Shown: positions 8,334 through 18,556 of the stretch, in pieces
Numbering within the stretch: the first letter of the stretch is position 1
Layout: each line of letters starts with the position of its first letter
DNA from: Phyllobacterium myrsinacearum
GTDB taxonomy: Bacteria; Pseudomonadota; Alphaproteobacteria; Rhizobiales; Rhizobiaceae
Assembly: GCF_002980555.1 (NCBI RefSeq)
Contig: NZ_PVBT01000002.1
Span: forward strand, 558,001 to 622,000
Length of the DNA: 64,000 nucleotides
Direction of reading: 5' to 3'
Position numbers and translations under genes: made by a program
The notes under the pieces: generated by a model
Seen by the model: only the letters and a program-made list of their open reading frames with translations
Databases searched by the model: none
Told to the model about the DNA's origin: nothing

Positions 8334-11300
8334 TCAGTGCGTGGAGGGCGAGGTCTCCGCGGACGCAACCGGCTTGGCCTGATGGTCCGCGGCCAGAAGC
8401 ATGTACACCGCAGGCACCACGAAGAGCGTGAACAACGTGCCGATGGCCAGCCCCGCGGCGATCACCAATCCGATGCTGAAACGGGCGGCCGCACCGGCAC
8501 CGGTGGCCAGGATGAGCGGCACCACGCCGAGAACCATGGCGCCTGTTGTCATCAGGATCGGCCGCAGCCGGATGCCGCAGGCGCCTTCAATGGCCTCGCG
8601 CTTTGATTTTCCCCCGGCCTGCAGCGTGTTCGCCACCTCGACGATCAGAATGCCATGCTTGCTGATCAGCCCCATCAGCGTGACCAGCCCGACCTGAGTA
8701 TAGATATTCATGGTTGCGCCGCCGATACCAAGGGTGATGAAAGCGAGCGCACCCGCAATCGACATGGGCACCGATACAAGGATGATCAGCGGGTCGCGGA
8801 AACTGTTGAACTGTGCCGACAGGGCCAGGAAAACGATGATCAGTGCGAGGGCGAAGGTCGTGGCCATCCCGCTCGACTCCTGCACGAACTGCCGGGACTG
8901 GCCGCCATAGTCGACGGTGTAGCCTTGCGGCAGTGTGCGCGCCGCGATCGATTTGAGGGTATTCAGCGCATCGCCGACGGCAACGCCCGGTGCCGGGACG
9001 CCGGAAATGGTGGCTGAGTTCAATTGCTGGAAATGCGCGACGGAGCGCGGCGTTGCCTGGAGTGTGACCGTCGCGATTGCCGAAAGCGGGATCTTGGTGC
9101 CGTTCACGCTCGCGACGGGATAGCTCATGATCTGGTCAATGGTTTGGCGGGACCGCTGTTCCACCTGCGGGATGACCTGATAGGAGCGGTTGTCAATGCT
9201 GAAATAATTGACGTAGCCGCCGCCCAGCATGGAGGCCAGTGCCGCCCCCACATTGTTCATCGACAGGCCGAGCGCCGACGCCTTGCTGCGGTCGATCTGG
9301 ATCGAATATTGCGGATTGTCGATATTGAGATCCTTCATCAGGAAGATGAACATGCCGGATTTCTGCGCTTCCTGCAGAAAGGCATTGGACACGTCATTGA
9401 GCTGGTCGAAACTGCCGGTGCTGCCGATGGCGAATTGCACTGGCAAGCCGCTGGCGCCGGGCAGCGGCGGTATCTGGAACACCACGGCCTGACCGCCGGC
9501 GATGCCGGCCATCTGGGCCTGCACCAATGGCTGCAGATCGTTTGCAGTTCGCTTGCGTTCGTCCCACGGTTTCAGCACCATGCCCTCGAACGATGTGCCC
9601 GGCGCCTCGACCTGCAGGGTCTTGTCCGTTTCCGGGAAGCTGCGGAAGATCTTGGTGACCTGGTCAGAATTGAGCAGCTTCTGCTGCAGCGTCGCGTTGG
9701 GCGCGTTGGTTACCTGCGCGCCAAGAAAACCCTGATCCTCATTGGGCGCCAGTTCATTCTTGGCGCTGGCATAGAGGAAATAGATGCTGCCGAGGACGAT
9801 TGCAGCGAACACTAGCGTCACCACAGTCGTGTTCAGGCTGCCGTGAAGCAGCCGCATATAGGGCCGGTGAATCTCCGAGAAACGACGATCGATGAAATCC
9901 GAGATGCGCTCCTCCCAGCCGCTGCGGTCGGTGAGGTGCGGTTTCAGGATGCGCGAGCACATCATGGGCGTCAGCGTCAGGGCGATGATCATGGAAACAC
10001 TGACGGAGGCCACCAGCGTGAAGGCGAATTCTGTGAACAGCGCGCCGGTCAGGCCGCCCTGGAAACCGATGGGGATGTAGACGGCGATCAGGACAACGGT
10101 CATGGCCAGGATCGGGCCGACCAATTCGTGCGCGGCAGCCAGCGCCGCCTGCATGGGGGGCGCCCCTTCTTCGATATGCCGGTTGACGTTTTCGACGACA
10201 ATGATGGCGTCATCGACCACGAGGCCGATGGCCAGCACCAGGGCGAGCAATGTCAGAAGATTGATGGAAAAGCCCATGATCAGCATCAGCGCGAAGGTGC
10301 CGATCAGCGACAGGGGTATGGCGACAATGGGAATTGCGACAGAACGCGGCGAACCGAGAAATGCGAACACCACGAAAATGACGATGATCAGGGCTTCGAC
10401 CAGGCTTTTCACCACCTCATCGATCGATTTCGTCACGAAAGTGCTGGAATCATAGACGATGTAGCCTTCCAGCCCCTGCGGCAATTGTGCCTGAATGTCC
10501 GGAAACACCGCGCGGACGCCAGCGATCACGTCGAGCAGGTTTGCCGTCGGCGCGATCTGGATGCCGATGAACACGCCGGTCTGCGCATCGAAGCCCACCT
10601 GGACGTCGGTGTTCTGCGATCCGAGTGCAACGGTGGCGACATCCTTCAGGCGCACGATCGCTCCGCCGATCTGCTTGACCACCATTTCCTTGAATTCGTC
10701 GGCCGAATGCAGATCGGTCCGTGCCGTCAGCACGGTCTGGGTCATCTGGCCGCGCGTCGTGCCGATGCCGGAGATGTAATTGTTGGCCGCGAGAGCAGTC
10801 CACACGTCGCCTGCCGTCAATCCATAGGCCGACAGCTTGTCCGGCTTCAGCCAGGCACGCAGTGCGAAGGTTCTGCCGCCGAGAATTTCCGCTGTCTGGA
10901 CGCCATTGACCGTCTGCAGTTTGGGTTGAACCACACGCGCCAGATAGTCGGTGATCTGGTTGCTGGCCAGAATATCGCTGCGAAAGCCGATATACATGGC
11001 GTCGATGGTCTGGCCGATGGAAACCGACATGGTCGGCTGCTGCGTTCCGGTCGGGAGCTGGTTGAGCACCGAGGACATCTTGGCGTTGATTTCGGTCATC
11101 GCCGCATCGGCATCATAGTTGAGACGCAGATTGACCGTGATGGTGGAGGTGCCGCTCGTGCTCGATGAGGTCATGTAGTCGATGCCGTTGGCCTGGGCGA
11201 TGGCGTTTTCAAGCGGCGTGGTGATGAAGCCTGCAATCACATCGGGCGCCGCGCCGGGATAGACGGTGGTGACCGTGACGACGGCATTCTGCGTGCGCGG

Positions 11301-11411
11301 GAATTGGCGCACCGTCAATGTGCGGAAGGATTGATAGCCGATGACGACGATCAACGCACTCACCACCAGGGCAAGGACGGGGCGCCGGATGAAAATGTCG
11401 GTGATGTTCAT
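8334..11411 (-). CDS. RND efflux pump inner-membrane transporter (HAE1 family)
   Basis: 1025 aa, normal for AcrB/MexB-type proteins. It begins FIRRPVLALVVSALIV, has the duplicated TM and porter layout, and carries the proton-relay Asp pair in TM4 (AIGLVVDDAIIVVENV). The second half has the GLISKHGILIVEVAN motif. It exports drugs or other amphiphiles from inner membrane and periplasm using the proton gradient. It lies 9 bp downstream of the adaptor gene in the same operon. No outer-membrane TolC-like gene is present here, so the pump must use one encoded elsewhere. The substrate cannot be deduced. Confidence 0.93.
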   Translation of the reverse strand: MNITDIFIRRPVLALVVSALIVVIGYQSFRTLTVRQFPRTQNAVVTVTTVYPGAAPDVIAGFITTPLENAIAQANGIDYMTSSSTSGTSTITVNLRLNYDADAAMTEINAKMSSVLNQLPTGTQQPTMSVSIGQTIDAMYIGFRSDILASNQITDYLARVVQPKLQTVNGVQTAEILGGRTFALRAWLKPDKLSAYGLTAGDVWTALAANNYISGIGTTRGQMTQTVLTARTDLHSADEFKEMVVKQIGGAIVRLKDVATVALGSQNTDVQVGFDAQTGVFIGIQIAPTANLLDVIAGVRAVFPDIQAQLPQGLEGYIVYDSSTFVTKSIDEVVKSLVEALIIVIFVVFAFLGSPRSVAIPIVAIPLSLIGTFALMLIMGFSINLLTLLALVLAIGLVVDDAIIVVENVNRHIEEGAPPMQAALAAAHELVGPILAMTVVLIAVYIPIGFQGGLTGALFTEFAFTLVASVSVSMIIALTLTPMMCSRILKPHLTDRSGWEERISDFIDRRFSEIHRPYMRLLHGSLNTTVVTLVFAAIVLGSIYFLYASAKNELAPNEDQGFLGAQVTNAPNATLQQKLLNSDQVTKIFRSFPETDKTLQVEAPGTSFEGMVLKPWDERKRTANDLQPLVQAQMAGIAGGQAVVFQIPPLPGASGLPVQFAIGSTGSFDQLNDVSNAFLQEAQKSGMFIFLMKDLNIDNPQYSIQIDRSKASALGLSMNNVGAALASMLGGGYVNYFSIDNRSYQVIPQVEQRSRQTIDQIMSYPVASVNGTKIPLSAIATVTLQATPRSVAHFQQLNSATISGVPAPGVAVGDALNTLKSIAARTLPQGYTVDYGGQSRQFVQESSGMATTFALALIIVFLALSAQFNSFRDPLIILVSVPMSIAGALAFITLGIGGATMNIYTQVGLVTLMGLISKHGILIVEVANTLQAGGKSKREAIEGACGIRLRPILMTTGAMVLGVVPLILATGAGAAARFSIGLVIAAGLAIGTLFTLFVVPAVYMLLAADHQAKPVASAETSPSTH

Positions 11412-11420
11412 CGCCGCGCC

Positions 11421-12554
11421 TCAGTTGGGGTTTGGTGGTTCAGCATTTGGATCGTTCGCAGGCTGCACCGTATTGTTGACGATCACCGGCGAGCCGTTGC
11501 TCAGTTTCAGCTGGCCTGACGTGACGACGACCTCTCCGGCATTCAATCCCTTCGTCACGGCGATCTGATCGCCGCGTGCCTGACCGGTGGTGACGAATTT
11601 CTGGCTGGCTGCGAATTGCGGCTTGCCATCGGGGCCCTTGTCCTTTTCGGTCACGATATAGACGACATTGCCGTAGGGATTGATGGTAACGGCGGTCTGC
11701 GGCAGCGTGATATAGCTTTGCGGCTCGCCCACCACCACGGACACATTGCCAAACATGCCGGGTAAAAGCTTGTGATCGGGATTGGCGAGACTGGCGCGGA
11801 TCGTGAGGTTGCGGCTCTGGCTGTCCACCAGCGGGCTGATCGCCGTGATCTTGCCGTCAAAGGCCTGATTGCCGTAGGCGTCCAGCGTTGCAGTCACTGT
11901 CTGGCCGACCTTGATCTGCGACAGGGCCTGCTGCGGCATCGAGAAGTCGAGTTGAATGGGATCAAGCGACTGCAAGGTGACAACCGCAGTTCCCGCAGCC
12001 AGATACTGACCGAGGCTGACCAGTTTGATGCCGAGCCTTCCGTCGAAGGGCGCGCGGATCGAATACTGATCGATCAGTGCCTGCTGTGCCACGACTTGCG
12101 CCTGTGCAGCCTTCAAGGTTGCCAGATCGCCATCGACCTGTGACTGCGGAATGGTGTTCGTCTTGATCAGCTTGGAATCGCGATCATAGGTGATCTGCGC
12201 ATTCACCACGGTGGCCTGATACTGCTGCAGCGTGGCGATCTGCTGATCGGCAAGCAGCTGCACGATCAGATCGCCCTTCTTGACGTCCTGACCATCCTGA
12301 AAGCCGATCTTCTGCACAATGCCCTGGACCTGCGCCGAAAGGCTGGCCCCTTCGACGGCATTGAAACCACCCACGGATTGCAATGTCGTCTGCCATGGGC
12401 TCATCGCAGCCGTGATTGTCGAGACCGTTTGCGGCGGCGCCTTGAGGTTGGCCAGATAGGCTGCGATCATGCGGTTCTTGAATGCCTGAAAGCCGAAGAT
12501 TCCGCCCAGGATCAGACCTATCACGATCAGCATGATCACCATGCGTTTTATCAT
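11421..12554 (-). CDS. RND efflux periplasmic adaptor (membrane fusion protein)
   Basis: 377 aa. An N-terminal TM anchor (MVIMLIVIGLILGGIFGF) precedes the split lipoyl halves (VQGIVQKIGFQDGQDVKKGD and RAPFDGRLGIKLVSLGQ) around a coiled-coil hairpin. Beta-barrel and membrane-proximal domains follow. It links the inner-membrane pump encoded by the next gene to an outer-membrane channel. It is first in the operon; no TetR or LysR regulator adjoins it, so its control is not visible. Confidence 0.92.
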   Translation of the reverse strand: MIKRMVIMLIVIGLILGGIFGFQAFKNRMIAAYLANLKAPPQTVSTITAAMSPWQTTLQSVGGFNAVEGASLSAQVQGIVQKIGFQDGQDVKKGDLIVQLLADQQIATLQQYQATVVNAQITYDRDSKLIKTNTIPQSQVDGDLATLKAAQAQVVAQQALIDQYSIRAPFDGRLGIKLVSLGQYLAAGTAVVTLQSLDPIQLDFSMPQQALSQIKVGQTVTATLDAYGNQAFDGKITAISPLVDSQSRNLTIRASLANPDHKLLPGMFGNVSVVVGEPQSYITLPQTAVTINPYGNVVYIVTEKDKGPDGKPQFAASQKFVTTGQARGDQIAVTKGLNAGEVVVTSGQLKLSNGSPVIVNNTVQPANDPNAEPPNPN

Positions 12555-13061
12555 GGCTTCAGACTCTCACGTTAAGGACAAGCCGGTGCAGCACGTATCG
12601 GTGCCAGGTCCGGCAGGTCGCGTGGAAAATGCCCGTGCACCTCTGCTGTCGCAAGACCGGTGCCGCCGCGGCTGAAACCGGGGGCGTTCAAACCGGCAAT
12701 TCTCAAACAACGCGGACCGGTCAAGCATCACTGACAGACCTTCATTTTCCGATTGAGTACGGGTTGGTTGCGAGAAGTAGAGAGGTTCCTGTTTTCGATT
12801 TCAGACTGCGCGCAAACGGAATATGTGCGGAGCCAAGCATAAGTTACAACGTCGTATCAGGCCAGCCGGTGAACATCGGACGCAAAACCAGGCACTTCAT
12901 GCATGGTATGACAAAGCATGCGGAATTCGACATTAATATATTATAATTATTCAAATAATGATTTGATCGCAATATTGACAAAATTATGGAAGCCCGCGCC
13001 TTCTCGAAGAGGCGAAGCGCCGCTCTTGACATCTGGATAATATATCGATAAATCCAGATAT
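12555..13061. other. intergenic region between efflux operon and ars operon
   Basis: This 507-bp region carries the leftward efflux promoter and the rightward ars promoter. The first 350 bp have no supported gene. From about 12930 it becomes AT-rich and contains a small palindrome ATTATT-CA-AATAAT (12946-12959) before the ars operator dyad. The reading frames across it have no ribosome-binding site or recognisable product. Confidence 0.5.
13026..13059 (+). promoter_or_regulatory. candidate ArsR operator overlapping promoter
   Basis: A perfect 8-bp inverted repeat, ATCTGGAT (13031-13038) and ATCCAGAT (13052-13059), ends three bases before the arsR start codon. TTGACA (13026-13031) is a good -35 element touching the left arm, so a bound ArsR dimer would block the promoter. 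No strong -10 hexamer is apparent in the AT-rich spacer. Confidence 0.6.
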
Positions 13062-13418
13062 ATGGGAAAAGAAAACACCATTGAGGCCTTTTCGGCTCTT
13101 GCTCAAGCCTCGCGCATGGACGCTTTCAAGCTGATTGTGATGCATGAACCGGAGGGAATCGCCGCCGGGGAAATAGCGCGCATGCTCGATATTCCCCAGA
13201 ACACCATGTCGACGCACCTCGCGATCCTGTCGCGGGCCGGGCTGATTGCTTCGGAACGCCAGAGCCGCTCCATCATCTACAAGGCCAAATTCGAGAACCT
13301 TCGCGCGGCGATCAATTATCTCTTGAAGGATTGCTGCGCGGGTCATCCTGATATTTGTGCACCGCTCATCGCTGACATTGTTCCGTGCTGTCCGCCCGCG
13401 CAGACATTCACTGGCTGA
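13062..13418 (+). CDS. arsR: ArsR-family arsenic-responsive repressor
   Basis: 118 aa. It has the ArsR/SmtB winged helix (AGEIARMLDIPQNTMSTHLA, then LIASERQSRSIIYKA). Cys91, Cys92 and Cys99 in the C-terminal helix (DCCAGHPDIC), with a further pair Cys109-Cys110, suit As(III)/Sb(III) sensing like the C-terminal thiol sites known in some ArsR types. The helix-4 CVC motif of E. coli ArsR is absent. The start codon sits directly behind the palindromic operator. It leads the arsC and arsH genes and should repress them until arsenite binds. Confidence 0.9.
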   Translation: MGKENTIEAFSALAQASRMDAFKLIVMHEPEGIAAGEIARMLDIPQNTMSTHLAILSRAGLIASERQSRSIIYKAKFENLRAAINYLLKDCCAGHPDICAPLIADIVPCCPPAQTFTG

Positions 13419-13466
13419 TAGCCTCTGCACGGATGCGATCAAGGTCAAAGCAGAAAGGAATCCCCG

Positions 13467-13889
13467 ATGACCGTCACCATTTATCACAATCCATCCTGCG
13501 GCACGTCCCGCAACGTTCTCGCGCTCATCCGCAATGCGGGCATCGAGCCGGCGATTATCGAGTATCTCAAGACGCCGCCCGCCCGGCAGGAACTGAAGGA
13601 TCTGATCCGCAGGGCAGGGCTGACCGTGCGCGCGGCTATCCGTGAAAAGGGAACGCCTTATACGGAACTGGGGCTCGATGACCTGTCGCTGAATGACGAG
13701 CAGCTGTTGGATGCCATGGAAGCACATCCGATCCTGATCAACCGTCCCTTTGTGGTTACGGAAAAGGGCGTGCGCCTGGCCCGGCCGTCCGAAGCGGTTC
13801 TCGACATTCTGCCAAGCCCGCAGCAAGGAGCGTTCACCAAGGAAGACGGCGAGGTTGTTATCGACGGTGAGGGGAAGCGCATTGTCTGA
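13467..13889 (+). CDS. arsC: glutaredoxin-coupled arsenate reductase
   Basis: 140 aa, standard length. The N-terminal motif [17 protein letters not shown] carries the single catalytic Cys of the thioredoxin-fold ArsC/Spx family. Conserved Arg positions include the one in [17 protein letters not shown]. It reduces arsenate to arsenite in the cytoplasm using glutathione and glutaredoxin. AAGGA lies seven nt before the ATG. It overlaps the start of arsH. Because its product is arsenite, an efflux pump is needed somewhere in the genome. Confidence 0.95.
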   Translation: MTVTIYHNPSCGTSRNVLALIRNAGIEPAIIEYLKTPPARQELKDLIRRAGLTVRAAIREKGTPYTELGLDDLSLNDEQLLDAMEAHPILINRPFVVTEKGVRLARPSEAVLDILPSPQQGAFTKEDGEVVIDGEGKRIV

Positions 13890-14595
13890 TTTGCCCAATA
13901 CCGTATCCGGCATTCTGCACGTTCCGGATAGTGAAAAGCTGTCTGCACCATTTTCGGCGCACCGCCCGCGCATCCTTCTGCTCTACGGCTCCATCCGGAA
14001 CGTGTCCTACAGCCGCTTTCTGACCCAGGAGGCGGCGCGCCTGCTGGAACATTTCGGCGCCGAAACCCGGATTTTCAATCCGGCGGGGCTGCCTTTGCCT
14101 GACGATGCGCCGGTTGACCATCCGAAAGTCCAGGAGCTGCGCGAACTCTCGCTGTGGTCGGAAGGGCAAGTCTGGACCAGCCCCGAGCGGCATGGCGCAA
14201 TGACCGGGGTGATGAAATCGCAGATCGACTGGATACCCCTGGCCATGGGCGCGATCCGCCCCACGCAGGGGCGGACGCTGGCGGTCATGCAGGTGTCCGG
14301 CGGATCGCAATCATTCAATGCGGTCAACCAGATGCGGGTGCTCGGCCGCTGGATGCGCATGATCACGATCCCGAACCAGTCGTCGGTTGCCAAGGCGTAT
14401 CAGGAGTTTGACCAAAACGGCCGGATGCAGCCGTCAGCCTATTATGACCGCGTCGTCGATGTGATGGAGGAACTGGTCAAATTCACGCTGCTGACGCGCG
14501 ATATATCCGGCTACCTCACCGACAGATACAGCGAAAGAAAGGAAAGTTCCGCAGCTCTTGAGCAACGGGTGAAGCTGAAGTCAGCAACAGAGTAA
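13882..14595 (+). CDS. arsH: ArsH NADPH-dependent FMN reductase
   Basis: 237 aa from a TTG start at 13882, which overlaps the arsC stop by 8 bp and has GAGGGGAAG just upstream; GTG 13867 is the alternative. The FMN-binding flavodoxin-fold motif [15 protein letters not shown] and the ArsH block [20 protein letters not shown] are clear, as is [11 protein letters not shown]. ArsH proteins oxidise trivalent organoarsenicals or act as FMN/quinone reductases. It ends the arsRCH operon. The frame is open further upstream, but inside arsC. Confidence 0.93.
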   Translation: MSDLPNTVSGILHVPDSEKLSAPFSAHRPRILLLYGSIRNVSYSRFLTQEAARLLEHFGAETRIFNPAGLPLPDDAPVDHPKVQELRELSLWSEGQVWTSPERHGAMTGVMKSQIDWIPLAMGAIRPTQGRTLAVMQVSGGSQSFNAVNQMRVLGRWMRMITIPNQSSVAKAYQEFDQNGRMQPSAYYDRVVDVMEELVKFTLLTRDISGYLTDRYSERKESSAALEQRVKLKSATE

Positions 14596-14698
14596 GAAAT
14601 ACCTTTCAAGTCTGTCTTCCCGGTCTTTCATGACGTATGGTTTTGCGCGGGCCGCATGCCATGTGGCCGGAATTCAACATGGTTCGGAGAGAGGTGTC

Positions 14699-16675
14699 AT
14701 GACCAACGCAGACGAAACCACTGCTGCATCCGGCAAGACGTTTACGGTCGAGAACGACACGACTGCCGCCTATTGGCACAACAGCGCCGGCAATAGCCTG
14801 CCGCCTCCCGACATGATGGGAGCTTACATGCGCAACCGCCCGGTTCCGGCCGGATCGGCCGAACGCCGCAAGGCGTGGATCATCGGCAGCGGCATCGCAG
14901 GCCTTGCCGCCGCCTTCTACATGATCCGCGACGGGGGCATGGCGGGCGAAGACATCACCATACTGGATACGATGCAGATCGAAGGAGGCTCGCTTGACGG
15001 CGCAGGCAATGCCGAGGACGGCTATATCGTCCGCGGCGGCCGCGAGATGAACTGGAACTACGACAATCTGTGGGACATGTTCCAGGACGTGCAGGCGCTG
15101 GAACTGCCCGCGGGCTACAGCGTTCTCGACGAGTATCGGCTGGTCAACGATAATGACCCGAATTTCTCAAAAGCCCGGCTGATGCACAAACGCGGCCAGA
15201 TCCGTGATTTTTCGACACTGGGTCTCTCCAAGCCGCAGCAGTGGGAGCTGATCCGTCTGCTGCTGAAGCGCAAGGAGGATCTCGACGACATCACCATCGA
15301 GCAATATTTCAGCGCGGGCTTCCTCAAGACCAATTTCTGGTATCTCTGGCGTTCCATGTTTGCATTCGAGAACTGGCAGAGCCTGCTTGAGATGAAGCTC
15401 TATATGCACCGGTTCCTCGATGCCATCGACGGGCTCACCGACATGTCGGCGCTAATCTTCCCGAAATACAATCAGTTCGACAGTTTTGTTCGTCCTTTGG
15501 TGAAGCATTTGCGGGAACGCGGTGTGAAGGTGCAGTTCGATACGCGCGCCTATGATCTCGACATGGCCGTTGCAGGCGAGACGCGCACGGTGACGGCCAT
15601 CCGCGCCAAGGTGGGCGGTGCTGATACGGCCATTGCGGTTGGCCCGAAGGATCTGGTTTTTGCGCTCACCGGGTCGATGACCGAGGGCACCGCTTATGGC
15701 GACATGGACAATGCTCCGGTGCTCGACCGCGGCAGGCATGATCCGGGCGACGCCAGCGACTGGGCACTGTGGAAGAATCTCGCCAGGAAATCGCCCATCT
15801 TCGGCAAGCCCGAGAAGTTCTACGGCAATGTCGACGGTTCGATGTGGGAATCCGTTACACTCACCTGCAAACCATCTGCCTTTGTCGAAAAGCTGAAGGA
15901 GCTTTCGGTCAACGATCCCTATTCGGGCAAGACGGTGACCGGCGGGATCATCACCTTTACAGACTCTAATTGGGTGCTCAGCTTTACCTGCAACCGCCAG
16001 CCGCACTTCCCCACGCAGCCGAAGGATGTCCTGGTGGTCTGGGTCTACGCACTGCTGATGGATAAGGAAGGAAATTACGTCAAAAAGGCCATGCCGGCCT
16101 GCACCGGGCGAGAAATCCTGGCCGAGCTTTGCTATCATCTGGGCATTGAGGATCAATTGGACGACGTGGCGGCAAACACCAAGGCGCGCATCGCGCTGAT
16201 GCCCTATATCACGGCGCAATTCATGCCGCGCGCGGCGGGCGACCGGCCGCATGTCGTGCCTGCCGGCTGCACGAATCTTGGCTTGATGGGTCAATTCGTC
16301 GAGACGTCGAACGACATCATCTTCACCATGGACAGTTCAATCCGCACCGCGCGGGTCGCGGTGTATAGGCTTCTCAACCTGAAGAAACAGGTGCCTGACA
16401 TCAGCCCGACCCAGTATGATATCCGCTCGCTGCTGAAAGCCGCCCGCGCACTGAACAATGGCGAGCCGTTTCCGGGCGAACGCCTGCTGCACCGGCTGCT
16501 GGACAAGACCTATTATGCCCATATCCTGCCGCCACTCCCCGAACCCGATTCGGCCAAGCGCGAGGCTGCCGAAGGCGAACTGACGGGGCTGCTCGGCAAG
16601 GGCAATCAGGCGCTCGGCAGCGTCCTCGGCTGGCTGGAAAAGGTCCGGGAAAGTTTCAATCCGCACAAGCGCTAA
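14699..16675 (+). CDS. ohyA: oleate hydratase
   Basis: 658 aa. The FAD-binding motif [12 protein letters not shown], then the family block [10 protein letters not shown] and [12 protein letters not shown], and full length mark an oleate hydratase (myosin-cross-reactive antigen family), which adds water to the cis-9 double bond of unsaturated fatty acids to give 10-hydroxy acids. The ATG at 14699 has GGAGAGAGGTG right upstream; the frame is open 23 codons further but lacks a site. It follows arsH by about 100 bp and may or may not share its promoter. A strong hairpin begins at its last codons. Confidence 0.93.
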   Translation: MTNADETTAASGKTFTVENDTTAAYWHNSAGNSLPPPDMMGAYMRNRPVPAGSAERRKAWIIGSGIAGLAAAFYMIRDGGMAGEDITILDTMQIEGGSLDGAGNAEDGYIVRGGREMNWNYDNLWDMFQDVQALELPAGYSVLDEYRLVNDNDPNFSKARLMHKRGQIRDFSTLGLSKPQQWELIRLLLKRKEDLDDITIEQYFSAGFLKTNFWYLWRSMFAFENWQSLLEMKLYMHRFLDAIDGLTDMSALIFPKYNQFDSFVRPLVKHLRERGVKVQFDTRAYDLDMAVAGETRTVTAIRAKVGGADTAIAVGPKDLVFALTGSMTEGTAYGDMDNAPVLDRGRHDPGDASDWALWKNLARKSPIFGKPEKFYGNVDGSMWESVTLTCKPSAFVEKLKELSVNDPYSGKTVTGGIITFTDSNWVLSFTCNRQPHFPTQPKDVLVVWVYALLMDKEGNYVKKAMPACTGREILAELCYHLGIEDQLDDVAANTKARIALMPYITAQFMPRAAGDRPHVVPAGCTNLGLMGQFVETSNDIIFTMDSSIRTARVAVYRLLNLKKQVPDISPTQYDIRSLLKAARALNNGEPFPGERLLHRLLDKTYYAHILPPLPEPDSAKREAAEGELTGLLGKGNQALGSVLGWLEKVRESFNPHKR

Positions 16676-16686
16676 GGCTTGTGCGG
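16661..16686. terminator. bidirectional hairpin between convergent genes
   Basis: CCGCACAAGC (16661-16670) and GCTTGTGCGG (16677-16686) form a perfect 10-bp stem with a 6-nt loop spanning the ohyA stop codon. The convergent cytochrome gene ends at 16703, so the hairpin can end both transcripts. Confidence 0.65.
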
Positions 16687-16702
16687 CCACTGGCAAGGCA
16701 AC

Positions 16703-17995
16703 CTAGTCCGCGTGGCGCGCCGATGCGACATCGGCTGTCTTGACATCAGGCTCCCGGCCGCCCCATGTCGCCCGTGCCCAGTTGGCAAGGTCGGCAACCT
16801 GCTGATCGGTGAGCTTGTCCTTGAACGCGGGCATCGGCTGCATGCGCTCAAGACCCGGAAAACGTTGCGCGGGAATGCCATGGAGGACGGTGCGGATGAA
16901 ATTGCGCGCGTCATTGATGCGCAGTGACGTGTTGGTGGCCAGCGGCACCGCGACGTGCGGAATACCTTCGCCCTGGGCGCCATGGCAGCCCGAGCAAAGA
17001 TTGAGATAGGTTCCCCGTACCGATGCCGTCAGTTCGGGAGCCACATTGACCGGCTTGGGCGCTGGCGGCGGCGTGGATTGGTCCGGCGCGGCGTCGAGGT
17101 TGAACAGATAGACCGAGAGCGCCTTCATATCGTCGTCGGTCATGTACTGTGTCGAGAAATGAACAACCTCGAACATCTGGCTGGTCATCGCACCCCCGGC
17201 AAAAATGCCGGATTTCATGAAGCCAGCCAGCAAGGGGACGTCAAATCCCATGCGTGTCAGCCCATCCTTCGTGATATCAGGCGCCGCGACGCCTTCAATG
17301 ACCGTTCCCTGCAGATACCGCGTCTGCTCCATGCCTTGCATCAGGTTGCGTGGCGTGTGGCACTCGCCGCAATGGGCGAGGGCATCGGTGAGGTAGCGGC
17401 CCCTGTTCCACAATGCGGATCGTGCCGGATCATCTGCTGGCACTGCGCCGGGCAGATTGACAAGATTCCAGAAGGTAAGTGTGCGGCGGATATTGAAGGG
17501 AAACGCCAGGCCGTTGGCTTGATTCTTCACCGGCATGGGTTCGCGGGTCATCAGATAGCTATAGACCGCATCAACATCTTCCGTGGTCATCTGCCGGTAG
17601 GAGGCATAGGGCATTGCCGGATAGAGATGTTTCCCACCCTTGCCGATACCATCGCGAACGGCACGCTGGAACTCGTACCGGGTCCAGTTGCCGATGCCAT
17701 TCTCCTTGTCAGACGAAATATTGCTGGAGTAGATCGTGCCGAACGGCGTTTGCATCGGCAGCCCGCCGGCCCACGCAGCCCCGCCCTTTGCCGTGTGACA
17801 GGCATAGCAATCCGCAGCAACCGCGATATAGGCACCCCGTTGCGCCAATGCTTTCATCTGGTCAGCAGTCAGGGGTTGCTCGACGTCCTTGGCCACGACG
17901 CTTTTTTCGAACAGGCCGGCAAAAACGCTGCCTGCGGCCAGCCCGCCGCACACGATCAGTATCGCCAGGATCCAGAGTAGCCTGTGCAACGTCAT
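16703..17995 (-). CDS. three-haem cytochrome c subunit of molybdenum hydroxylase/dehydrogenase
   Basis: 430 aa. After an N-terminal signal or anchor (LLWILAILIVCGG) there are three c-type haem motifs, CYACH, CGECH and CSGCH, each in its own cytochrome c domain. The layout matches cytochrome subunits of membrane-bound aldehyde/alcohol dehydrogenases and nicotinate-dehydrogenase-like enzymes, which pass electrons to quinone or to the oxidase. It is the third gene of an operon after the Mo and 2Fe-2S subunits, 15 bp behind the latter. Confidence 0.92.
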   Translation of the reverse strand: MTLHRLLWILAILIVCGGLAAGSVFAGLFEKSVVAKDVEQPLTADQMKALAQRGAYIAVAADCYACHTAKGGAAWAGGLPMQTPFGTIYSSNISSDKENGIGNWTRYEFQRAVRDGIGKGGKHLYPAMPYASYRQMTTEDVDAVYSYLMTREPMPVKNQANGLAFPFNIRRTLTFWNLVNLPGAVPADDPARSALWNRGRYLTDALAHCGECHTPRNLMQGMEQTRYLQGTVIEGVAAPDITKDGLTRMGFDVPLLAGFMKSGIFAGGAMTSQMFEVVHFSTQYMTDDDMKALSVYLFNLDAAPDQSTPPPAPKPVNVAPELTASVRGTYLNLCSGCHGAQGEGIPHVAVPLATNTSLRINDARNFIRTVLHGIPAQRFPGLERMQPMPAFKDKLTDQQVADLANWARATWGGREPDVKTADVASARHAD

Positions 17996-18010
17996 GGACT
18001 ACTTACTCCC

Positions 18011-18556
18011 TCAGGTTTTGACGAGGCCGGGTGTCTTCAGCACCAGGTCGCGCACGGCCTGGTGATAACGGACATAGCCGGTACAGCGGCAGATATGATT
18101 GTCCAGCGCTTCAGTGATGGCCTGTTCCAGATCGGCCCTGGCGATCGGTTTTCGTTTCAACTGGTCGATGAAAACGGTTGCTCCGGTGACAAAGCCCGGC
18201 GTGCAGTAACCGCATTGGAACGAAAAATTCTCGATGAAGGCCTGCTGAATTGGTGAAAGTTCCACAATGGCGCCGGAGGCATCGCGCTTGGCGTGCCCTT
18301 CCACCGTGCGCACCTTTTTGTCCTGGAACCAGTGCGCACCCGTGATGCAGGTGCGCACCTCATCGAGCGTACCGTCATTCTTTTCCACGATCACCGTGCA
18401 GGCATGGCAGATGCCTTGCCCGCAGCCCATGCGCGAACCCGTCAGATTGAGATACTCATAGAGGAAATCCTGCATCATCATGCCCTCGGGCACGTCAACG
18501 GGATCGATTGCCTTGTCGTTGACGGTCAGCGACAGCTTTTTTGTAGCCAGGGTCAT
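18011..18556 (-). CDS. 2Fe-2S subunit of molybdenum hydroxylase (IorA-like)
   Basis: 181 aa. The N-terminal plant-type 2Fe-2S domain has GCGQGICHACTV, and the C-terminal xanthine-oxidase-type 2Fe-2S domain has QCGYCTPG and CRCTGYVRYHQAV. In most relatives the first cluster reads GCGxGxCGAC; here His replaces the Gly after the second-loop Cys, but all four ligand cysteines are kept. It shuttles electrons from the Mo centre to the cytochrome. The ATG overlaps the Mo-subunit stop (ATGA). No signal peptide is seen, so it probably travels with the Tat-exported large subunit. Confidence 0.92.
   Translation of the reverse strand: MTLATKKLSLTVNDKAIDPVDVPEGMMMQDFLYEYLNLTGSRMGCGQGICHACTVIVEKNDGTLDEVRTCITGAHWFQDKKVRTVEGHAKRDASGAIVELSPIQQAFIENFSFQCGYCTPGFVTGATVFIDQLKRKPIARADLEQAITEALDNHICRCTGYVRYHQAVRDLVLKTPGLVKT

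Noticed and set aside
9843-11168. Rightward open frame of 441 codons opposite the RND pump gene
   Set aside because: The opposite strand encodes a full-length RND transporter with its proton-relay motif; this product is Asp/Arg/His-rich and lacks domains.
12629-12946. Small open frame in the efflux/ars gap
   Set aside because: No ribosome-binding site and no recognisable product; composition is that of intergenic DNA.
12984-13973. Leftward open frame opposite arsR and arsC
   Set aside because: arsR and arsC are recognisable on the other strand; this frame has no domain.
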